Below, in pieces: positions 37,105-46,852 of a stretch of 64,000 bases of DNA. The stretch's first letter is position 1; each line of letters starts with the position of its first letter. Below the pieces are notes generated by a model. The model saw nothing but the letters and a program-made list of their open reading frames with translations, was not told the DNA's origin and did no database searches. The DNA is from Hymenobacter sp. CRA2. GTDB taxonomy: Bacteria > Bacteroidota > Bacteroidia > Cytophagales > Hymenobacteraceae. The position numbers were made by a program, and so were the translations under genes. Location: positions 434,001-498,000 of the forward strand of contig NZ_MVBC01000001.1 in NCBI RefSeq assembly GCF_002007105.1, given 5' to 3'.

Positions 37105-37141
37105 AAAAAAGCCGCTTCCGGAAAATCCGGGGCGGCTTTTT
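37105..37141 (+). terminator. Terminator after the DUF4142 gene series
   Basis: AAAAAGCCGC ... GCGGCTTTTT with an inner TTCCGG/CCGGGG pairing and five Ts. Confidence 0.8.
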
Positions 37142-37176
37142 CGTGTGCAGCATCAGTCGGGCTCTATATTTAGCTG

Positions 37177-37914
37177 ATGGCCAGCCCCTATTATGGCCAC
37201 TCCGAAGCCATGAGCCACACCCCCGACCTGCTTCCGCTGGAGCACCACGACCGTACCGAGTTTCAGCTGGAGCGGCTGATTTTGTTTTCCGACGCGGTGT
37301 TTGCCATTGCCATTACCCTGCTCATCATCGAAATCAAGGTGCCTGAGCTGCACCACCAAACCGACCCGGAGGCGCTGGCGGCCCTGCTGCGCCTTACGCC
37401 GAAGTTTGTGGGCTTTTTTATCGGCTTCCTGGTCATTGCCGTGTACTGGACGGCCCACCACCGCGTGTTCCGCTTCCTACACCGCTACAACGGCAAGCTT
37501 ACCTGGTTGAACATCCTGTTTCTGCTCAGCATCGTGTTGATGCCGTTTACCTCGGCTTATTACAGCGAATATCCCAACGGGGTCAACGTGCCCTTCATTG
37601 TGTATTGCCTGAGCGTCAGCGTAACCGGGCTGATGCAGGTGCTGCTGCAGCGCTACATCCGCAACCCCGCGCACGGCCTCATCGACCCGCGCGACGCCCA
37701 GCACCCCGACCTGGACATCGTACGCCCGGTGGTGGCTCCCACGGCGTTTGTGTTTGGCATCCTCCTCGCGCTTATTGCCCCGTGGTGGATCAGCCGCATG
37801 ACGCCGGTGCTCATCTGGCCGCTCATGACACTCTACGGTCGCCGCTACCGGCGCTTGGCACGCCAGTACGTGGCTGCGCAACAGCCGCAGGAGCCCGACC
37901 CCGTAGCGGCCTAG
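37177..37914 (+). CDS. TMEM175/DUF1211-family potassium channel-like membrane protein
   Basis: A 245-residue protein with six predicted membrane helices. The first helix holds the bacterial TMEM175 filter motif FSDAVFAIAITLLIIEIKVPEL, and helix 4 shows LIDPRDAQHP-adjacent turns typical of the single-repeat bacterial members. Bacterial TMEM175 proteins form tetrameric K+-permeable channels; the substrate here is not shown. TATATTTA lies 4 nt upstream of ATG 37177, so the transcript may be leaderless; a second Met in frame (37210) would shorten the N-terminus. Confidence 0.9.
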   Translation: MASPYYGHSEAMSHTPDLLPLEHHDRTEFQLERLILFSDAVFAIAITLLIIEIKVPELHHQTDPEALAALLRLTPKFVGFFIGFLVIAVYWTAHHRVFRFLHRYNGKLTWLNILFLLSIVLMPFTSAYYSEYPNGVNVPFIVYCLSVSVTGLMQVLLQRYIRNPAHGLIDPRDAQHPDLDIVRPVVAPTAFVFGILLALIAPWWISRMTPVLIWPLMTLYGRRYRRLARQYVAAQQPQEPDPVAA

Positions 37915-37915
37915 C

Positions 37916-38335
37916 CTACTTAGCCGGGGCGGCCGTCCACTGAAGCTGGTAAGTGTCGCAGCTGAGGGCGTTGATGTTCATGCGAAACGTGCCCTTGGCC
38001 GCGGTTTTGCCGCTGAAGTTGCCCCTGAAATCGTAGTGCCAGGCGGTAGCCCCTCCCTTGGGCGGGTCCACGGCCACTCCGCTGACCTTGCCGTTCTGTA
38101 GGGGAAACGCCTGCGTGGGCCCGGCCGTCATCTGCTCCAGCTTGCCGCCGCAGCGCCAGTAGCCCTGAAACGTAACGTTGGACACGGTTTTGCCATCGGG
38201 CGCGACGTCGAAGCTGATTTTGTCACCTTTCATGCCGTTGCTGATAGTGCCCGTCCAGTGGGTGGGCTGCGGCGGCGCCGCGTGGCCGGCGTACACAGCT
38301 ACGGCCAGCAATAGCGGAAAAACGAGAACTTTCAT
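37916..38335 (-). CDS. Uncharacterised small secreted protein
   Basis: A 139-residue protein with a short signal peptide (MKVLVFPLLLAVAVYAGHA). The mature part is beta-rich (HWTGTISNGMKGDKISFDV, FRGNFSGKTAAKGTFRMNINA) with two cysteines that could pair. It may be a small beta-sandwich binding domain; no family is recognised. It converges on the TMEM175 gene, whose stop codon lies 1 nt away. Confidence 0.72.
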   Translation of the reverse strand: MKVLVFPLLLAVAVYAGHAAPPQPTHWTGTISNGMKGDKISFDVAPDGKTVSNVTFQGYWRCGGKLEQMTAGPTQAFPLQNGKVSGVAVDPPKGGATAWHYDFRGNFSGKTAAKGTFRMNINALSCDTYQLQWTAAPAK

Positions 38336-38395
38336 GGGGCGGTGGGATGCGGAACGAAGTGCCCAAAATAGTAGAAGCCCCCTATTGCGTCAAGC

Positions 38396-38439
38396 AAAAA
38401 ACGCCGCCCCGCCCAAACTTACTGTTGGGCGGGGCGGCG
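38396..38439 (-). terminator. Terminator of uvrA
   Basis: CGCCGCCCCGCCCAA / TTGGGCGGGGCGGCG with an 8-nt loop; on the minus strand it is followed by TTTTTT, so it terminates uvrA, whose stop codon lies 32 nt inside. Confidence 0.85.
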
Positions 38440-38471
38440 CTAAAAATGTTTCTGCAGTAGGCTAAAGCAGC

Positions 38472-41400
38472 CTAAGCAGCCTCTTCAGTGGCCGGCGCGG
38501 CGGGCTTTTCCTCCGCGTATTTACTGACTTTCAGCTCTTCGGCCAGGAAGCGGGCAGTATGCCCCTTTTTGACTTTGGCCACCTGCTCGGGCGTGCCCTG
38601 AGCCACGATGGCGCCACCGCCCGCACCGCCCTCGGGCCCGAGGTCGATGATATGGTCGGCGACCTTGATCAGGTCCAGGTTGTGCTCGATGATAAGTACC
38701 GTATTGCCTTTGTCGGCGAGCTTCTGCAGCACGTCGGAGAGGTGGCGGATGTCCTCGAAGTGCAGGCCCGTGGTGGGCTCGTCAAGGATGTAGAAGGTCT
38801 GGCCGGTGTCCTTTTTGCTCAACTCGGTAGCCAGCTTCACGCGCTGGGCTTCCCCGCCCGAAAGCGTGGTGGCCTGCTGCCCCAGGGTGATGTAGCCCAG
38901 GCCCACGTCGTTGAGGGTCTTGATCTTGCGCAGGATACGGGGCTGATTTTCGAAGAACTCCACCGCCTTCTCGATGGTCATGTCGAGCACGTCGGTGATG
39001 CTCTTGCCCTTGAAGCGTACTTCCAGTGTTTCGCGGTTGTAGCGGCGGCCCTTGCAGGTTTCGCACTGCACGTGCACGTCGGGCAGGAAGTTCATTTCGA
39101 TGGTGCGGATGCCGGCGCCTTCGCAGGTTTCGCAGCGCCCGCCCTTCACGTTGAAGGAGAAGCGCCCCGGCCCGTAGCCCCGGATTTTGGCCTCGGGCAG
39201 GTTGGAGTACAGCTGGCGGATTTCGGTGAACACGCCGGTGTACGTGGCCGGGTTGGAGCGCGGTGTGCGGCCGATGGGCGACTGGTCCACCTCGATAACC
39301 TTATCCAGGTGCTCCAAGCCTTCGATGGCACCGAACTGCAGCGGCTCCCGCTTGGCGTTGAAGAAGTGCTTATTCAGAATGGGGTACAGCGTGTCGTGGA
39401 TGAGCGACGACTTGCCCGAGCCCGACACACCCGTCACGGCCACCAGCTTGCCCAGCGGCACTTTCAGCGTGACATTCTTGAGGTTATGACCTTTGGCGCC
39501 TTTCAGCACCAGCTCGGTGCCGTGGCCTTCGCGCTTTTTCTTGCGCAGCTCGATGTGCTTTTCACCGCTCAGGTACTGGGCCGTGAGCGAGCCGCTGCGC
39601 AGGAAAGCGTCGGGTTTCCCCTCGGCCACCACGTGCCCGCCGTGAATGCCCGCGCCGGGACCGATGTCCAGCACGTGGTCAGCGTGCACAATCATGTCCT
39701 TGTCGTGCTCCACCACGATGACCGAGTTGCCCAGGTCGCGCAGGTGCTTCAGGGCGTTGATCAGTCGCTCGTTGTCGCGCTGGTGCAGGCCGATGCTGGG
39801 CTCGTCCATGATGTAGAGCACGCCCACCAGCTGGGTACCGATCTGCGTGGCCAAACGGATGCGCTGTGACTCGCCGCCTGACAAGGTGCGAACCGAGCGG
39901 TGCAGATTCAGGTACTCCAGGCCGACCTCCAGCAAAAAGCCAATGCGCTTGCGGATTTCCTTCAGCAGCTCGCGCGCAATCAGGTTCTGGCGCTCCGACA
40001 ACCGGTCTTCCAAGCCTTCAAACCAGCGGCTCAGCTCGCCGATGTCCATGATGGACAGCTCGCCGATGTGCCGGTCGGCAATCTTGAAGTGCAGGGACTC
40101 TTTCTTGAGGCGGAAGCCGTGGCACTCCGGGCACTCAGTGGCCTGGGTGTACTGCTGAATCCACTCGCGGATGTTCTCCGAGTCGGACTCCATCTGCCGG
40201 CGCAGGAAGGGAATGATGCCCTCAAACGGCTCGGTGTAGGTGGCTTTCTTCTTGTCGTCCTCTTCCTCCGGTTCGGGCACGCCGTTGAGCAGACGCTCAA
40301 TCAGCTCCCGCGGCAGCTTCTCGATGGGCGTCGTGAGCGAAGCCTTGTTCTTCTTCAGAATCAGGTTCATCTGCTGAAACACCCAGATGTCGCGGTACTC
40401 GCCCAGGGGCGCAATGCCGCCGCGGCTGATGCTCAGCTTGGGGTCGGGAATGACCGATTCTTCGGTAATCTGCTGAATCTCACCCAGGCCGTTGCACACC
40501 GGGCAGGCGCCGTAGGGCGAGTTGAAGGAGAAGGTGTTGGGTGCCGGGTCGTCGTAGGCAATGCCGGTGGCCGGGTCCATGAGGAAGCGCGAGAAAAACT
40601 GCGTCTTGCCCGTGTCCGGGTCGAGCACCAGGGCGGTACCCTTGCCGTGCGTGAGGGCCGACTGCATGGAGCCGGAGAGGCGGAACCGGTCGTCCTCCTT
40701 CACCACCAGCCGGTCGATGACGATTTCGATGTCGTGGATTTTGTAGCGGTCCACCTGCATCTTGGGCGTGATGTCGAGCAGCTCGCCATCGACGCGCACC
40801 TTGGTGAAGCCCAGCTTGGCAATCTGCTGAAAATTCTCGCGGTAGTGACCCTTGCGGCCCTTCACCACCGGCGCCAGCACCACCAGCTTGCGCCCCTCGA
40901 AGTGCTTGAGGATGTAGTTGATGATCTGGTCGTCGCTCTGCCGGATCATCTTCTTGCCCGTCACGTAGCTGAAGGCTTCGGCGGTGCGGGCGTAGAACAG
41001 GCGCAGGAAGTCGTAAATCTCGGTGATGGTGCCCACCGTGGAGCGCGGGTTGCGCGAGGTCGTCTTCTGCTCGATGCTAATCACCGGCGACAGGCCCTCA
41101 ATCTTGTCCACGTCGGGGCGCTCCAGGCCGCCCATGAAGGAGCGGGCGTAGGCCGAAAACGTTTCCATGTAGCGGCGCTGCCCTTCGGCGTAAATGGTAT
41201 CGAAGGCCAGGGACGACTTGCCCGAGCCCGAAATACCGGTAAACACCACCAGCTTGCCGCGCGGAATCTGCACCGACACGTTCTTCAGGTTGTGCTCCCG
41301 CGCCCCGTACACCTCGATGAACGGCGCCTCAATGGTGGCCGCCGACGAGTGCGTGGCCGACACAGCCGGCGCGGCTACCGCGGAAGCCGTAGCCAAGTGG

Positions 41401-41537
41401 CCGTGGCCATCGGCCGCCACGCCATCGATAGCCGGCTTCGGCTGGGGCGCGGCCGCCTTGCGGGGCTTGGGGGAAGACTTGGGAGCCTTGGCCGGAGCCT
41501 CGGCGGCGACCGAAGCCGCTGGTTTTTTCTTAGCCAT
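38472..41537 (-). CDS. uvrA: UvrA, excinuclease ABC subunit A
   Basis: A 1021-residue protein with both ABC halves: first Walker [10 protein letters not shown], signature [16 protein letters not shown], second Walker [10 protein letters not shown] and signature [15 protein letters not shown], and the UvrA zinc sites [18 protein letters not shown] and the pair [17 protein letters not shown]. The residues after about 85 match UvrA closely. The first roughly 80 residues are an Ala/Lys/Pro-rich tail that most UvrA proteins lack; it is disordered and probably lineage-specific. UvrA scans DNA for lesions and loads UvrB in nucleotide excision repair. TACTTTCG, a -7-like box, lies 23 nt upstream of the ATG. 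Confidence 0.98.
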   Translation of the reverse strand: MAKKKPAASVAAEAPAKAPKSSPKPRKAAAPQPKPAIDGVAADGHGHLATASAVAAPAVSATHSSAATIEAPFIEVYGAREHNLKNVSVQIPRGKLVVFTGISGSGKSSLAFDTIYAEGQRRYMETFSAYARSFMGGLERPDVDKIEGLSPVISIEQKTTSRNPRSTVGTITEIYDFLRLFYARTAEAFSYVTGKKMIRQSDDQIINYILKHFEGRKLVVLAPVVKGRKGHYRENFQQIAKLGFTKVRVDGELLDITPKMQVDRYKIHDIEIVIDRLVVKEDDRFRLSGSMQSALTHGKGTALVLDPDTGKTQFFSRFLMDPATGIAYDDPAPNTFSFNSPYGACPVCNGLGEIQQITEESVIPDPKLSISRGGIAPLGEYRDIWVFQQMNLILKKNKASLTTPIEKLPRELIERLLNGVPEPEEEDDKKKATYTEPFEGIIPFLRRQMESDSENIREWIQQYTQATECPECHGFRLKKESLHFKIADRHIGELSIMDIGELSRWFEGLEDRLSERQNLIARELLKEIRKRIGFLLEVGLEYLNLHRSVRTLSGGESQRIRLATQIGTQLVGVLYIMDEPSIGLHQRDNERLINALKHLRDLGNSVIVVEHDKDMIVHADHVLDIGPGAGIHGGHVVAEGKPDAFLRSGSLTAQYLSGEKHIELRKKKREGHGTELVLKGAKGHNLKNVTLKVPLGKLVAVTGVSGSGKSSLIHDTLYPILNKHFFNAKREPLQFGAIEGLEHLDKVIEVDQSPIGRTPRSNPATYTGVFTEIRQLYSNLPEAKIRGYGPGRFSFNVKGGRCETCEGAGIRTIEMNFLPDVHVQCETCKGRRYNRETLEVRFKGKSITDVLDMTIEKAVEFFENQPRILRKIKTLNDVGLGYITLGQQATTLSGGEAQRVKLATELSKKDTGQTFYILDEPTTGLHFEDIRHLSDVLQKLADKGNTVLIIEHNLDLIKVADHIIDLGPEGGAGGGAIVAQGTPEQVAKVKKGHTARFLAEELKVSKYAEEKPAAPATEEAA

Positions 41538-41560
41538 GCAGTGCGTAGCAGATAAGCCCG

Positions 41561-41568
41561 CGAAAGTA
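41561..41568 (-). promoter_or_regulatory. -7-like box of uvrA
   Basis: TACTTTCG on the minus strand, one change from TAnnTTTG. The same octamer occurs upstream of the MBOAT gene (43125) and kmo (53762). No clear -33 element. Confidence 0.35.
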
Positions 41569-41807
41569 CGTTAAATGCCTGCCGCGTGCTAGCCCGTACC
41601 GGTTAATTGCTAGTCGCATTAGCCAGCCGGGCCGCGTAGGTTGCAGAAGGTTTTAACCCCGATAGCAGTAATTTCGTTCGGCGCCTTTTCGGCTTATGCT
41701 AATCAGCTTCGGCCGCCGCCATTGAGGTACGTACGGGCCACGGCACAGTTTGGCGTTGTTCTTGCCACCCGGCACCAAAGCTGAGTTTCCTCAACCAATC
41801 CATTCCC

Positions 41808-42299
41808 ATGAAAACGCTTTCGAAAACCCTGTTTGCGGCTTTGCTATTCGTTGGCACGGCGGGTGCCTTCACCGGCGCCCAGGCACAGGTCAACGTCAAT
41901 ATCAACGTACCGAGCTGGGGCGTAGCGGCTCCGGCCGGCACTCAGTACTATTACGTGCCGGAGTACGGCGGTTACTACGACCTGCGGGCCCAGCAGTACA
42001 TCGTGCAGCAGAACGGGCAGTGGGCGCGCGTGGCGTCGCTGAATGGCTATAATCCGGGCTCCTTCCACCCGGTGGTCATCAGCTACGTGGGGGGCCAGCC
42101 GTGGGTGAACTACAAGACGCACAAGGTGAAGTACGGCCACCCGCACGGCATGCCGCCCGGCCAGGCCAAGAAGATGAAAGGCGCTTACGTAGTGCCCGCC
42201 GGTGGCAACGTCATCGTGGTGGACGGCCAGGATGGCCCCGGCCGCGGCAAAGGGCACGGCAATGGTAACGGCCACGGCAAAGGACATGGCAAGCACTAA
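41808..42299 (+). CDS. Secreted protein with YYYVPE/GYYDL motif and Gly/His/Lys-rich tail
   Basis: A 163-residue protein. The signal peptide ends at AQAQ; the mature N-terminus VNVNINVPSWG begins a small beta domain with QYYYVPEYGGYYDLRAQQYIV and SFHPVVISYVGGQPWVNYK. The C-terminus is a low-complexity Gly/Lys/His run that could bind metal or polyanions. It is a paralogue of the protein at 46050, sharing the QYYY-PE-x2-GYYDL core and the FHPVV-x3-YVG-x-QPW core. The function is unknown. Its location near the O-acetylation pair and the paralogue suggests a shared envelope role; that is inference. Confidence 0.78.
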   Translation: MKTLSKTLFAALLFVGTAGAFTGAQAQVNVNINVPSWGVAAPAGTQYYYVPEYGGYYDLRAQQYIVQQNGQWARVASLNGYNPGSFHPVVISYVGGQPWVNYKTHKVKYGHPHGMPPGQAKKMKGAYVVPAGGNVIVVDGQDGPGRGKGHGNGNGHGKGHGKH

Positions 42300-42323
42300 G
42301 CCAGCCGGTTCCCCGGTATAAAC

Positions 42324-42365
42324 AAGCGGCGTTGCTCATTCGGAGCAGCGCCGCTTGCCTTTTTA
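42324..42365 (+). terminator. Terminator of the secreted YYYVPE protein
   Basis: AAGCGGCGTTGCTC, loop, GAGCAGCGCCGCTT, then GCC and five Ts; one bulge. Confidence 0.75.
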
Positions 42366-42374
42366 GGCCCGGGC

Positions 42375-43019
42375 CTACTCACATGGGCCGCTGAGGTTGA
42401 CATCGTCCGGAGCAACGTAGCCGGGTTCCTGACGACCGGGCACAGTCACTTCCGCCCATTGCGCCGCGCCTACGGGTACTTGCCGCAGTACCTGAGCGTA
42501 GCTCCCGGCGGGAATGGTGCTGAGTACCTCTGCGGTGGCCGAGGCCGCGGCGCGCACGGGCACGGCGCGGCCCGCCATCAGCAGGCAACCGATGGGCGGG
42601 GCGGTTACCAGCGGCAAGGTGCAGCCGTCGGCGCCACCAAAAGCGTCGGCGGCGCGCACCCAGCGCAGGCGAAAGATACCCACGTTGGCGGCCTGGGCCG
42701 TGCCGGGGTCAAAGCCCACCCAGCCATCGGCGGTGCGGGCGGCCAGGGTTACTCGCTCACCGGCGGCCAGTTGGCCAAAGATGGTCGCCGAAGCGTTGGG
42801 CCGCTGATAGATGCGAACGGGCTGAGCAGCGGTGCGCGGGCACAGGCGGTCGGCCGAGGGCACAAAGGCTTCGGGCCACGCGGCGGTAGCCAGTTCGGCC
42901 GTGGATGGCTGAACGCTGGCATCAGAAGCGGCGGGCGGCGCGGAAGCTGCTACCTCGGCGGGCTTTTCCTGGGAGCAGGCCAGCAGCCCCAGCAAACCGA
43001 GCGTAAGGAAAGTGCGCAT
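42375..43019 (-). CDS. SH3-domain lipoprotein
   Basis: A 214-residue lipoprotein (signal MRTFLTLGLLGLLAC, Cys15). Two bacterial SH3-like domains are visible: RIYQRPNASATIFGQLAAGERVTLAARTADGWVGF and AVPVRAAASATAEVLSTIPAGSYAQVL. Such SH3b lipoproteins bind peptidoglycan. ATG 43019 is chosen to start the signal; a longer N-terminus in the same frame has no signal. It is transcribed divergently from the MBOAT gene. Confidence 0.85.
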   Translation of the reverse strand: MRTFLTLGLLGLLACSQEKPAEVAASAPPAASDASVQPSTAELATAAWPEAFVPSADRLCPRTAAQPVRIYQRPNASATIFGQLAAGERVTLAARTADGWVGFDPGTAQAANVGIFRLRWVRAADAFGGADGCTLPLVTAPPIGCLLMAGRAVPVRAAASATAEVLSTIPAGSYAQVLRQVPVGAAQWAEVTVPGRQEPGYVAPDDVNLSGPCE

Positions 43020-43124
43020 GGGTAGTGGGCCGCGGCCCGGATGTGCACGGTGCCCGCGGCGCATGAGCATACGGCCGAGCTGAGTGGCCGTTAGGGCTTT
43101 TTTTCTTCCTAGCGGCTAAAGCAG

Positions 43125-43132
43125 TACTTTCG
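43125..43132 (+). promoter_or_regulatory. -7 box of the MBOAT/AlgX operon
   Basis: TACTTTCG, with TTC 19 nt upstream. The transcript would begin about 28 nt before ATG 43165. Confidence 0.4.
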
Positions 43133-43164
43133 ACACCTCCACTAGTCTGCCTACTTGCCTGCGT

Positions 43165-44586
43165 ATGGTTTTCAGCAGTACCATCTTTCTTTTCTATTTC
43201 CTGCCGGGGTTTCTGCTGCTATACTACCTCACCCCTACTACCCGCCTGAAAAACTTCGTGGCGCTGGCGGCCAGCCTGGTCTTCTACGCCTGGGGCGGGC
43301 TGAACTTCCTGGCGCTGTTTCTGGCTTCGGTCGTCGTCAACTTCGTGCTGATCCGCTTCATGGACCGGGCCGCGGGCTGGCAGAAGCGCATTTATCTGAC
43401 GATGAGCATCGTCATCAACGTGGCCATGCTCTTCTATTTCAAGTACGCCAACTTCTTTCTCGAAAACGCCAGCGCCGTGAACGAGGCCGCCGGCGGCACC
43501 CCGCTGACCTGGGAACGGGTGGTGCTGCCCATCGGCATTTCGTTTTTCACCTTCGAAAAGCTCACCTACACCATCGACGTGTACCGGGGCGTGAACCGGC
43601 CGCTCAAGTCGTTCTGGGACTTCATGCTCTACATCATGCTGTTTCCCAAGATGATTGCGGGGCCCATCGTGCGCTTCCACGAAATAGCCGGGCAGCTCAC
43701 CGACCGCCGCGCCTTCGACACTGTGGACCAGAAGCTGGCCGGGCTGTTTCGCTTCGGCGTGGGGCTGGCCAAGAAGGTGCTGATTGCCAACGTGCTCGGC
43801 CTGGAAGCGGACCGCATCTTCGCCCTGAACCCGGAGACAGTATCGGCGCCGCTGGCCTGGCTGGGGGCCGTAGCCTACACCTTCCAGATTTACTTCGACT
43901 TCTCGGGCTACTCCGACATGGCCATCGGCATCGGGCGCATGATTGGGTTTCAGTTTCCCGAGAACTTCAACAACCCCTACGTCTCGCGCAGCATCACCGA
44001 GTTCTGGCAGCGCTGGCACATCACGCTGGGCCGCTGGATGCGCGACTACCTCTACATCCCGCTGGGCGGCAACCGCGTGAAAACCGGCCGCCTCTACGCC
44101 AACCTCTGGACGGTGTTTATCCTGTCGGGCTTCTGGCACGGCGCGGCCTGGAACTTCATTGCCTGGGGCGCTTTCCACGGCTTTTTCCTGATTCTGGACC
44201 GCCTGTTTCTGCTACGCCTGAGCCAGCGCCTGGGCGTGCTGAGCATCGTCCCTACTTTCATCGTCACGGTGCTGGGCTGGGTGTTGTTTCGGGCCGAGAG
44301 CCTGACACAGGCGCTGGCCTGGGCCCGCCGCATGTTTGCGGGCGGCTGGGAGTCGCTGCCCTACCAGAGCCCGGAGTTCTGGGCGACCCTGGCGCTGGCA
44401 GCGCTGTTCTCGTTTGCGGCCGCTTGGCCGCGCGTCGAGCGACTGGAGGTAGCCGCGTACTTCGGCGAGCAGCTGGCCCTGCCCCGCGCCCTGGGCCTCA
44501 CGCTGGTTACGTTGCTGCTGCTCGTGCTCAGCGCCGGGGCCATCATCGGCAGCTCTTTCAATCCGTTTATCTACTTCCGCTTCTAA
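43165..44586 (+). CDS. MBOAT-family O-acyltransferase (AlgI/DltB-like)
   Basis: A 473-residue membrane protein with about 11 helices. Signature runs are FYAWGGLNFLALF, LPIGISFFTFEKLTYTIDVYRG, and the active-site region RSITEFWQRWHITLGRWMRDYLYIPLGGNR with LSGFWHGAAWNFIAWG, which holds the catalytic histidine. It moves an acyl group, usually acetate, across the membrane to a polysaccharide. The next gene, starting 4 nt later, is the periplasmic AlgX-like partner, so this is an O-acetylation pair. No alginate or cellulose synthase lies nearby, so the target polymer is unknown. Confidence 0.95.
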   Translation: MVFSSTIFLFYFLPGFLLLYYLTPTTRLKNFVALAASLVFYAWGGLNFLALFLASVVVNFVLIRFMDRAAGWQKRIYLTMSIVINVAMLFYFKYANFFLENASAVNEAAGGTPLTWERVVLPIGISFFTFEKLTYTIDVYRGVNRPLKSFWDFMLYIMLFPKMIAGPIVRFHEIAGQLTDRRAFDTVDQKLAGLFRFGVGLAKKVLIANVLGLEADRIFALNPETVSAPLAWLGAVAYTFQIYFDFSGYSDMAIGIGRMIGFQFPENFNNPYVSRSITEFWQRWHITLGRWMRDYLYIPLGGNRVKTGRLYANLWTVFILSGFWHGAAWNFIAWGAFHGFFLILDRLFLLRLSQRLGVLSIVPTFIVTVLGWVLFRAESLTQALAWARRMFAGGWESLPYQSPEFWATLALAALFSFAAAWPRVERLEVAAYFGEQLALPRALGLTLVTLLLLVLSAGAIIGSSFNPFIYFRF

Positions 44587-44590
44587 GGCC

Positions 44591-45913
44591 GTGTCGTTCT
44601 CCATCCCGCTGTTGATCAAGCGGCTACTGTTTGGCGTACTGCTCATCGGGCTGATGCTGCCCGCCCTGCAAACGCAGTTTCAGCTGCTGGACCCGCCCGA
44701 GGAGCTGGGCGGCTACGCCGAAGCGGCTCCGAAGCCGGAGTTCAACTGGCCCAGCCTGCTCGACAACAGCTTTCAGCCGGCCTTCGAGCGGTACATGGAA
44801 GAGCAGATTGGCTTCCGGGAAGTGCTGATTCGTCTGCGCAACCAAGTGGCCTACTCCGTGTTCCGGGTGAGCAAGGCCAACAAAGTGCTGGTGGGCGGCG
44901 ACGACGTGCTGTTTGACGAAACGGCCATCCGCGCTTACCTGGGCCAGGACTTTAAGGGCCTGGACAACATCCGGCCCAACGTGCGCCGCTTCAAGGTGGT
45001 GCAGGACACGCTGGCCCGGCACGGTGTGCTGCTGGTGTTTGCCATTGCTCCGGACAAGGCCAACTTTTACCCCGAGCACTTCCCGGCGTACTTCCAGCAG
45101 CTACCCCGCTCGCAGTCGAACTACCAGGCCTACGCGCAGGAAATGAAAGCCCGCGGCGTGAACGTGATTGACCTGGCGGCGGCCTTCCAGCAGTGGAAGG
45201 ACACGGCTTCCTACCCGCTGTTTCCGCGCGGCGGCATTCACTGGAGCGGCTACGGCATCACGCTGGCCGCCGACACGCTGTTTCACTACATCGAGCAGCG
45301 CGGCCACCTCGACCTGGCCGATTTCCGCTCCACCGGCCGCGAAGTGGTGGACGAAACCCACGACACCGACAACGACGTGGCCAAGGCCATGAACCTGCTG
45401 GTGCCGCCCGCGCCCTTCCGCATGGCCTACCCACACATCGCCTTCGACCCGCCCAAGCCCGGGCAGGTGAAGCCCAACCTGCTGGTGGTAGGCGACAGTT
45501 TCAACTGGGGCCTAATCGGGTTCTACCCCTTCTATACCACGCTGTTTGACAAGTTTCAGTTCTGGTACTACAACCAGGAAATAGCCTACGGCAACTCCCT
45601 GACGCGGCCGGGCCAGACTCAGGTCAGCCAGCTGGACCGCAAGGCGGAGCTACTGGCCCAGCGCGTCATCTTGGTGCTCTTCACCCAGCACAATCTGGGC
45701 GGCTTCGACGGCAACTTCAGCGCCGACATGTACTCACTGCTGAGCCCCTACTCGCCGGCGGCCGAAGCCCGCATCAAGGATATCGAGCAGGAGCTGCAAC
45801 GCTCTCCGGCGGTGCAGGATTCGCTCTGGCAGCGCGCCAACCGCACCAAGACCGACTACGGTGGACTGCTGCACGCGGAAGCCGTGCAGCAGTACGAGCT
45901 GCAGCAGCTCTAA
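44591..45913 (+). CDS. AlgX/AlgJ-like SGNH hydrolase-fold O-acetyltransferase partner
   Basis: A 440-residue protein starting at GTG, 4 nt after the MBOAT stop. One membrane anchor (LIKRLLFGVLLIGLMLP) is followed by the AlgX-like SGNH fold: VLLVFAIAPDKANFYPEH in the first block, GGIHWSGYG carrying the catalytic histidine, and LLVVGDSFNWGL carrying the catalytic serine. It should transfer acetyl groups handed over by the MBOAT protein to a periplasmic glycan. The pair is flanked on both sides by the YYYVPE/GYYDL paralogues. Confidence 0.92.
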   Translation: MSFSIPLLIKRLLFGVLLIGLMLPALQTQFQLLDPPEELGGYAEAAPKPEFNWPSLLDNSFQPAFERYMEEQIGFREVLIRLRNQVAYSVFRVSKANKVLVGGDDVLFDETAIRAYLGQDFKGLDNIRPNVRRFKVVQDTLARHGVLLVFAIAPDKANFYPEHFPAYFQQLPRSQSNYQAYAQEMKARGVNVIDLAAAFQQWKDTASYPLFPRGGIHWSGYGITLAADTLFHYIEQRGHLDLADFRSTGREVVDETHDTDNDVAKAMNLLVPPAPFRMAYPHIAFDPPKPGQVKPNLLVVGDSFNWGLIGFYPFYTTLFDKFQFWYYNQEIAYGNSLTRPGQTQVSQLDRKAELLAQRVILVLFTQHNLGGFDGNFSADMYSLLSPYSPAAEARIKDIEQELQRSPAVQDSLWQRANRTKTDYGGLLHAEAVQQYELQQL

Positions 45914-46049
45914 CCGTCTGGGGCCGTTGCATTAAACCTTAGCCGGCCGAGCTGGTCTAACGGCGCGACTATCGCCAAGCACCGCCACCATCACGTTAAA
46001 TTGTGGTGCTGTTTTTGCGTTGATGGTCAGCACTTTTCTGCTTCAGCTC

Positions 46050-46766
46050 ATGAAATTCTTCCTCCAACCTCTTTTGCCCTTGCTGCTGCTGGCGTTGGCT
46101 CTGCCCAGCGCACCGGCCCAGGCGCAGGTGCAAGTTCGGGTGAACGTGGGAGTACCCGCCTGGGGGCCGCCCGTGCCCACCGGCGTGCAGTACTACTACA
46201 TTCCCGAAATCGACGGCTACTACGACCTGTATTCGCAGGCGTACGTGTACTTCGATCCGTACTACGGCGACTGGGTAAGCACCCCGGTGCTACCGGCTTA
46301 TTACGCTAACTACGACCCGCGCTTCTTCCACCCCGTGGTGGTGCAGTACGTCGGGCGTCAGCCCTGGGGCTACATCTATGACCACCGCTCCTACTGCAAC
46401 ACGCGGGGCTGGCGCCCGGGCTACTACCGCTCGGCCCCCGGCCCCAACTGGAACCGCGGCTACTACTCCAACAGTCCGCAGTACCGCACCCAGCCCGGCC
46501 ACTACGATAACCGCCCTTACGCCCAAAACGGCTACGGCCGCCCGGACGGTTACCCCGGCGATAACCGCCCGGGTGGGCACTACGGCAACGATGACCGCCG
46601 CGGCGGCTACGACGGCCGGCGCGATCAGCCCAACGGCGGTGGCCGACCTGATTACGGTCAGGGCCAACCCGGCCGCGGCCAAGGCGGCTTCGGCGGCAAT
46701 GGCGCTGGCAACGGGAGCTACGGCAACCCGGGCGGCGGGCACAGCCGCAACGGCCGCGTCCGCTAG
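46050..46766 (+). CDS. Secreted protein with YYYIPE/GYYDL motif and Gly/Asn/Arg-rich tail
   Basis: A 238-residue protein; ATG 46050 (MKFFLQPLLPLLLLAL...AQAQ) begins the signal peptide, with ATG 46023 as an alternative. The core matches the protein at 41808: VNVGVPAWG, QYYYIPEIDGYYDLY, RFFHPVVVQYVGRQPWG. The C-terminal 110 residues are Gly/Asn/Tyr/Arg/Pro-rich repeats (YGRPDGYPGDNRPGG, YGQGQPGRGQGGFGG), a different tail from its paralogue. Function is unknown; the strong Gly/Tyr content suggests a secreted structural or adhesive protein. Confidence 0.78.
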   Translation: MKFFLQPLLPLLLLALALPSAPAQAQVQVRVNVGVPAWGPPVPTGVQYYYIPEIDGYYDLYSQAYVYFDPYYGDWVSTPVLPAYYANYDPRFFHPVVVQYVGRQPWGYIYDHRSYCNTRGWRPGYYRSAPGPNWNRGYYSNSPQYRTQPGHYDNRPYAQNGYGRPDGYPGDNRPGGHYGNDDRRGGYDGRRDQPNGGGRPDYGQGQPGRGQGGFGGNGAGNGSYGNPGGGHSRNGRVR

Positions 46767-46782
46767 GTAGCTGCTATCTGCT

Positions 46783-46822
46783 TAAAAGCCGCCCCGGCCC
46801 TTATGGTCGGGGCGGCTTTTTT
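46783..46822 (+). terminator. Terminator of the second YYYIPE protein
   Basis: AAAAGCCGCCCCG / CGGGGCGGCTTTTTT with a 12-nt loop. Confidence 0.8.
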
Positions 46823-46852
46823 GTGGGCCGTATCATTTGGCCCAGGCAGTAG

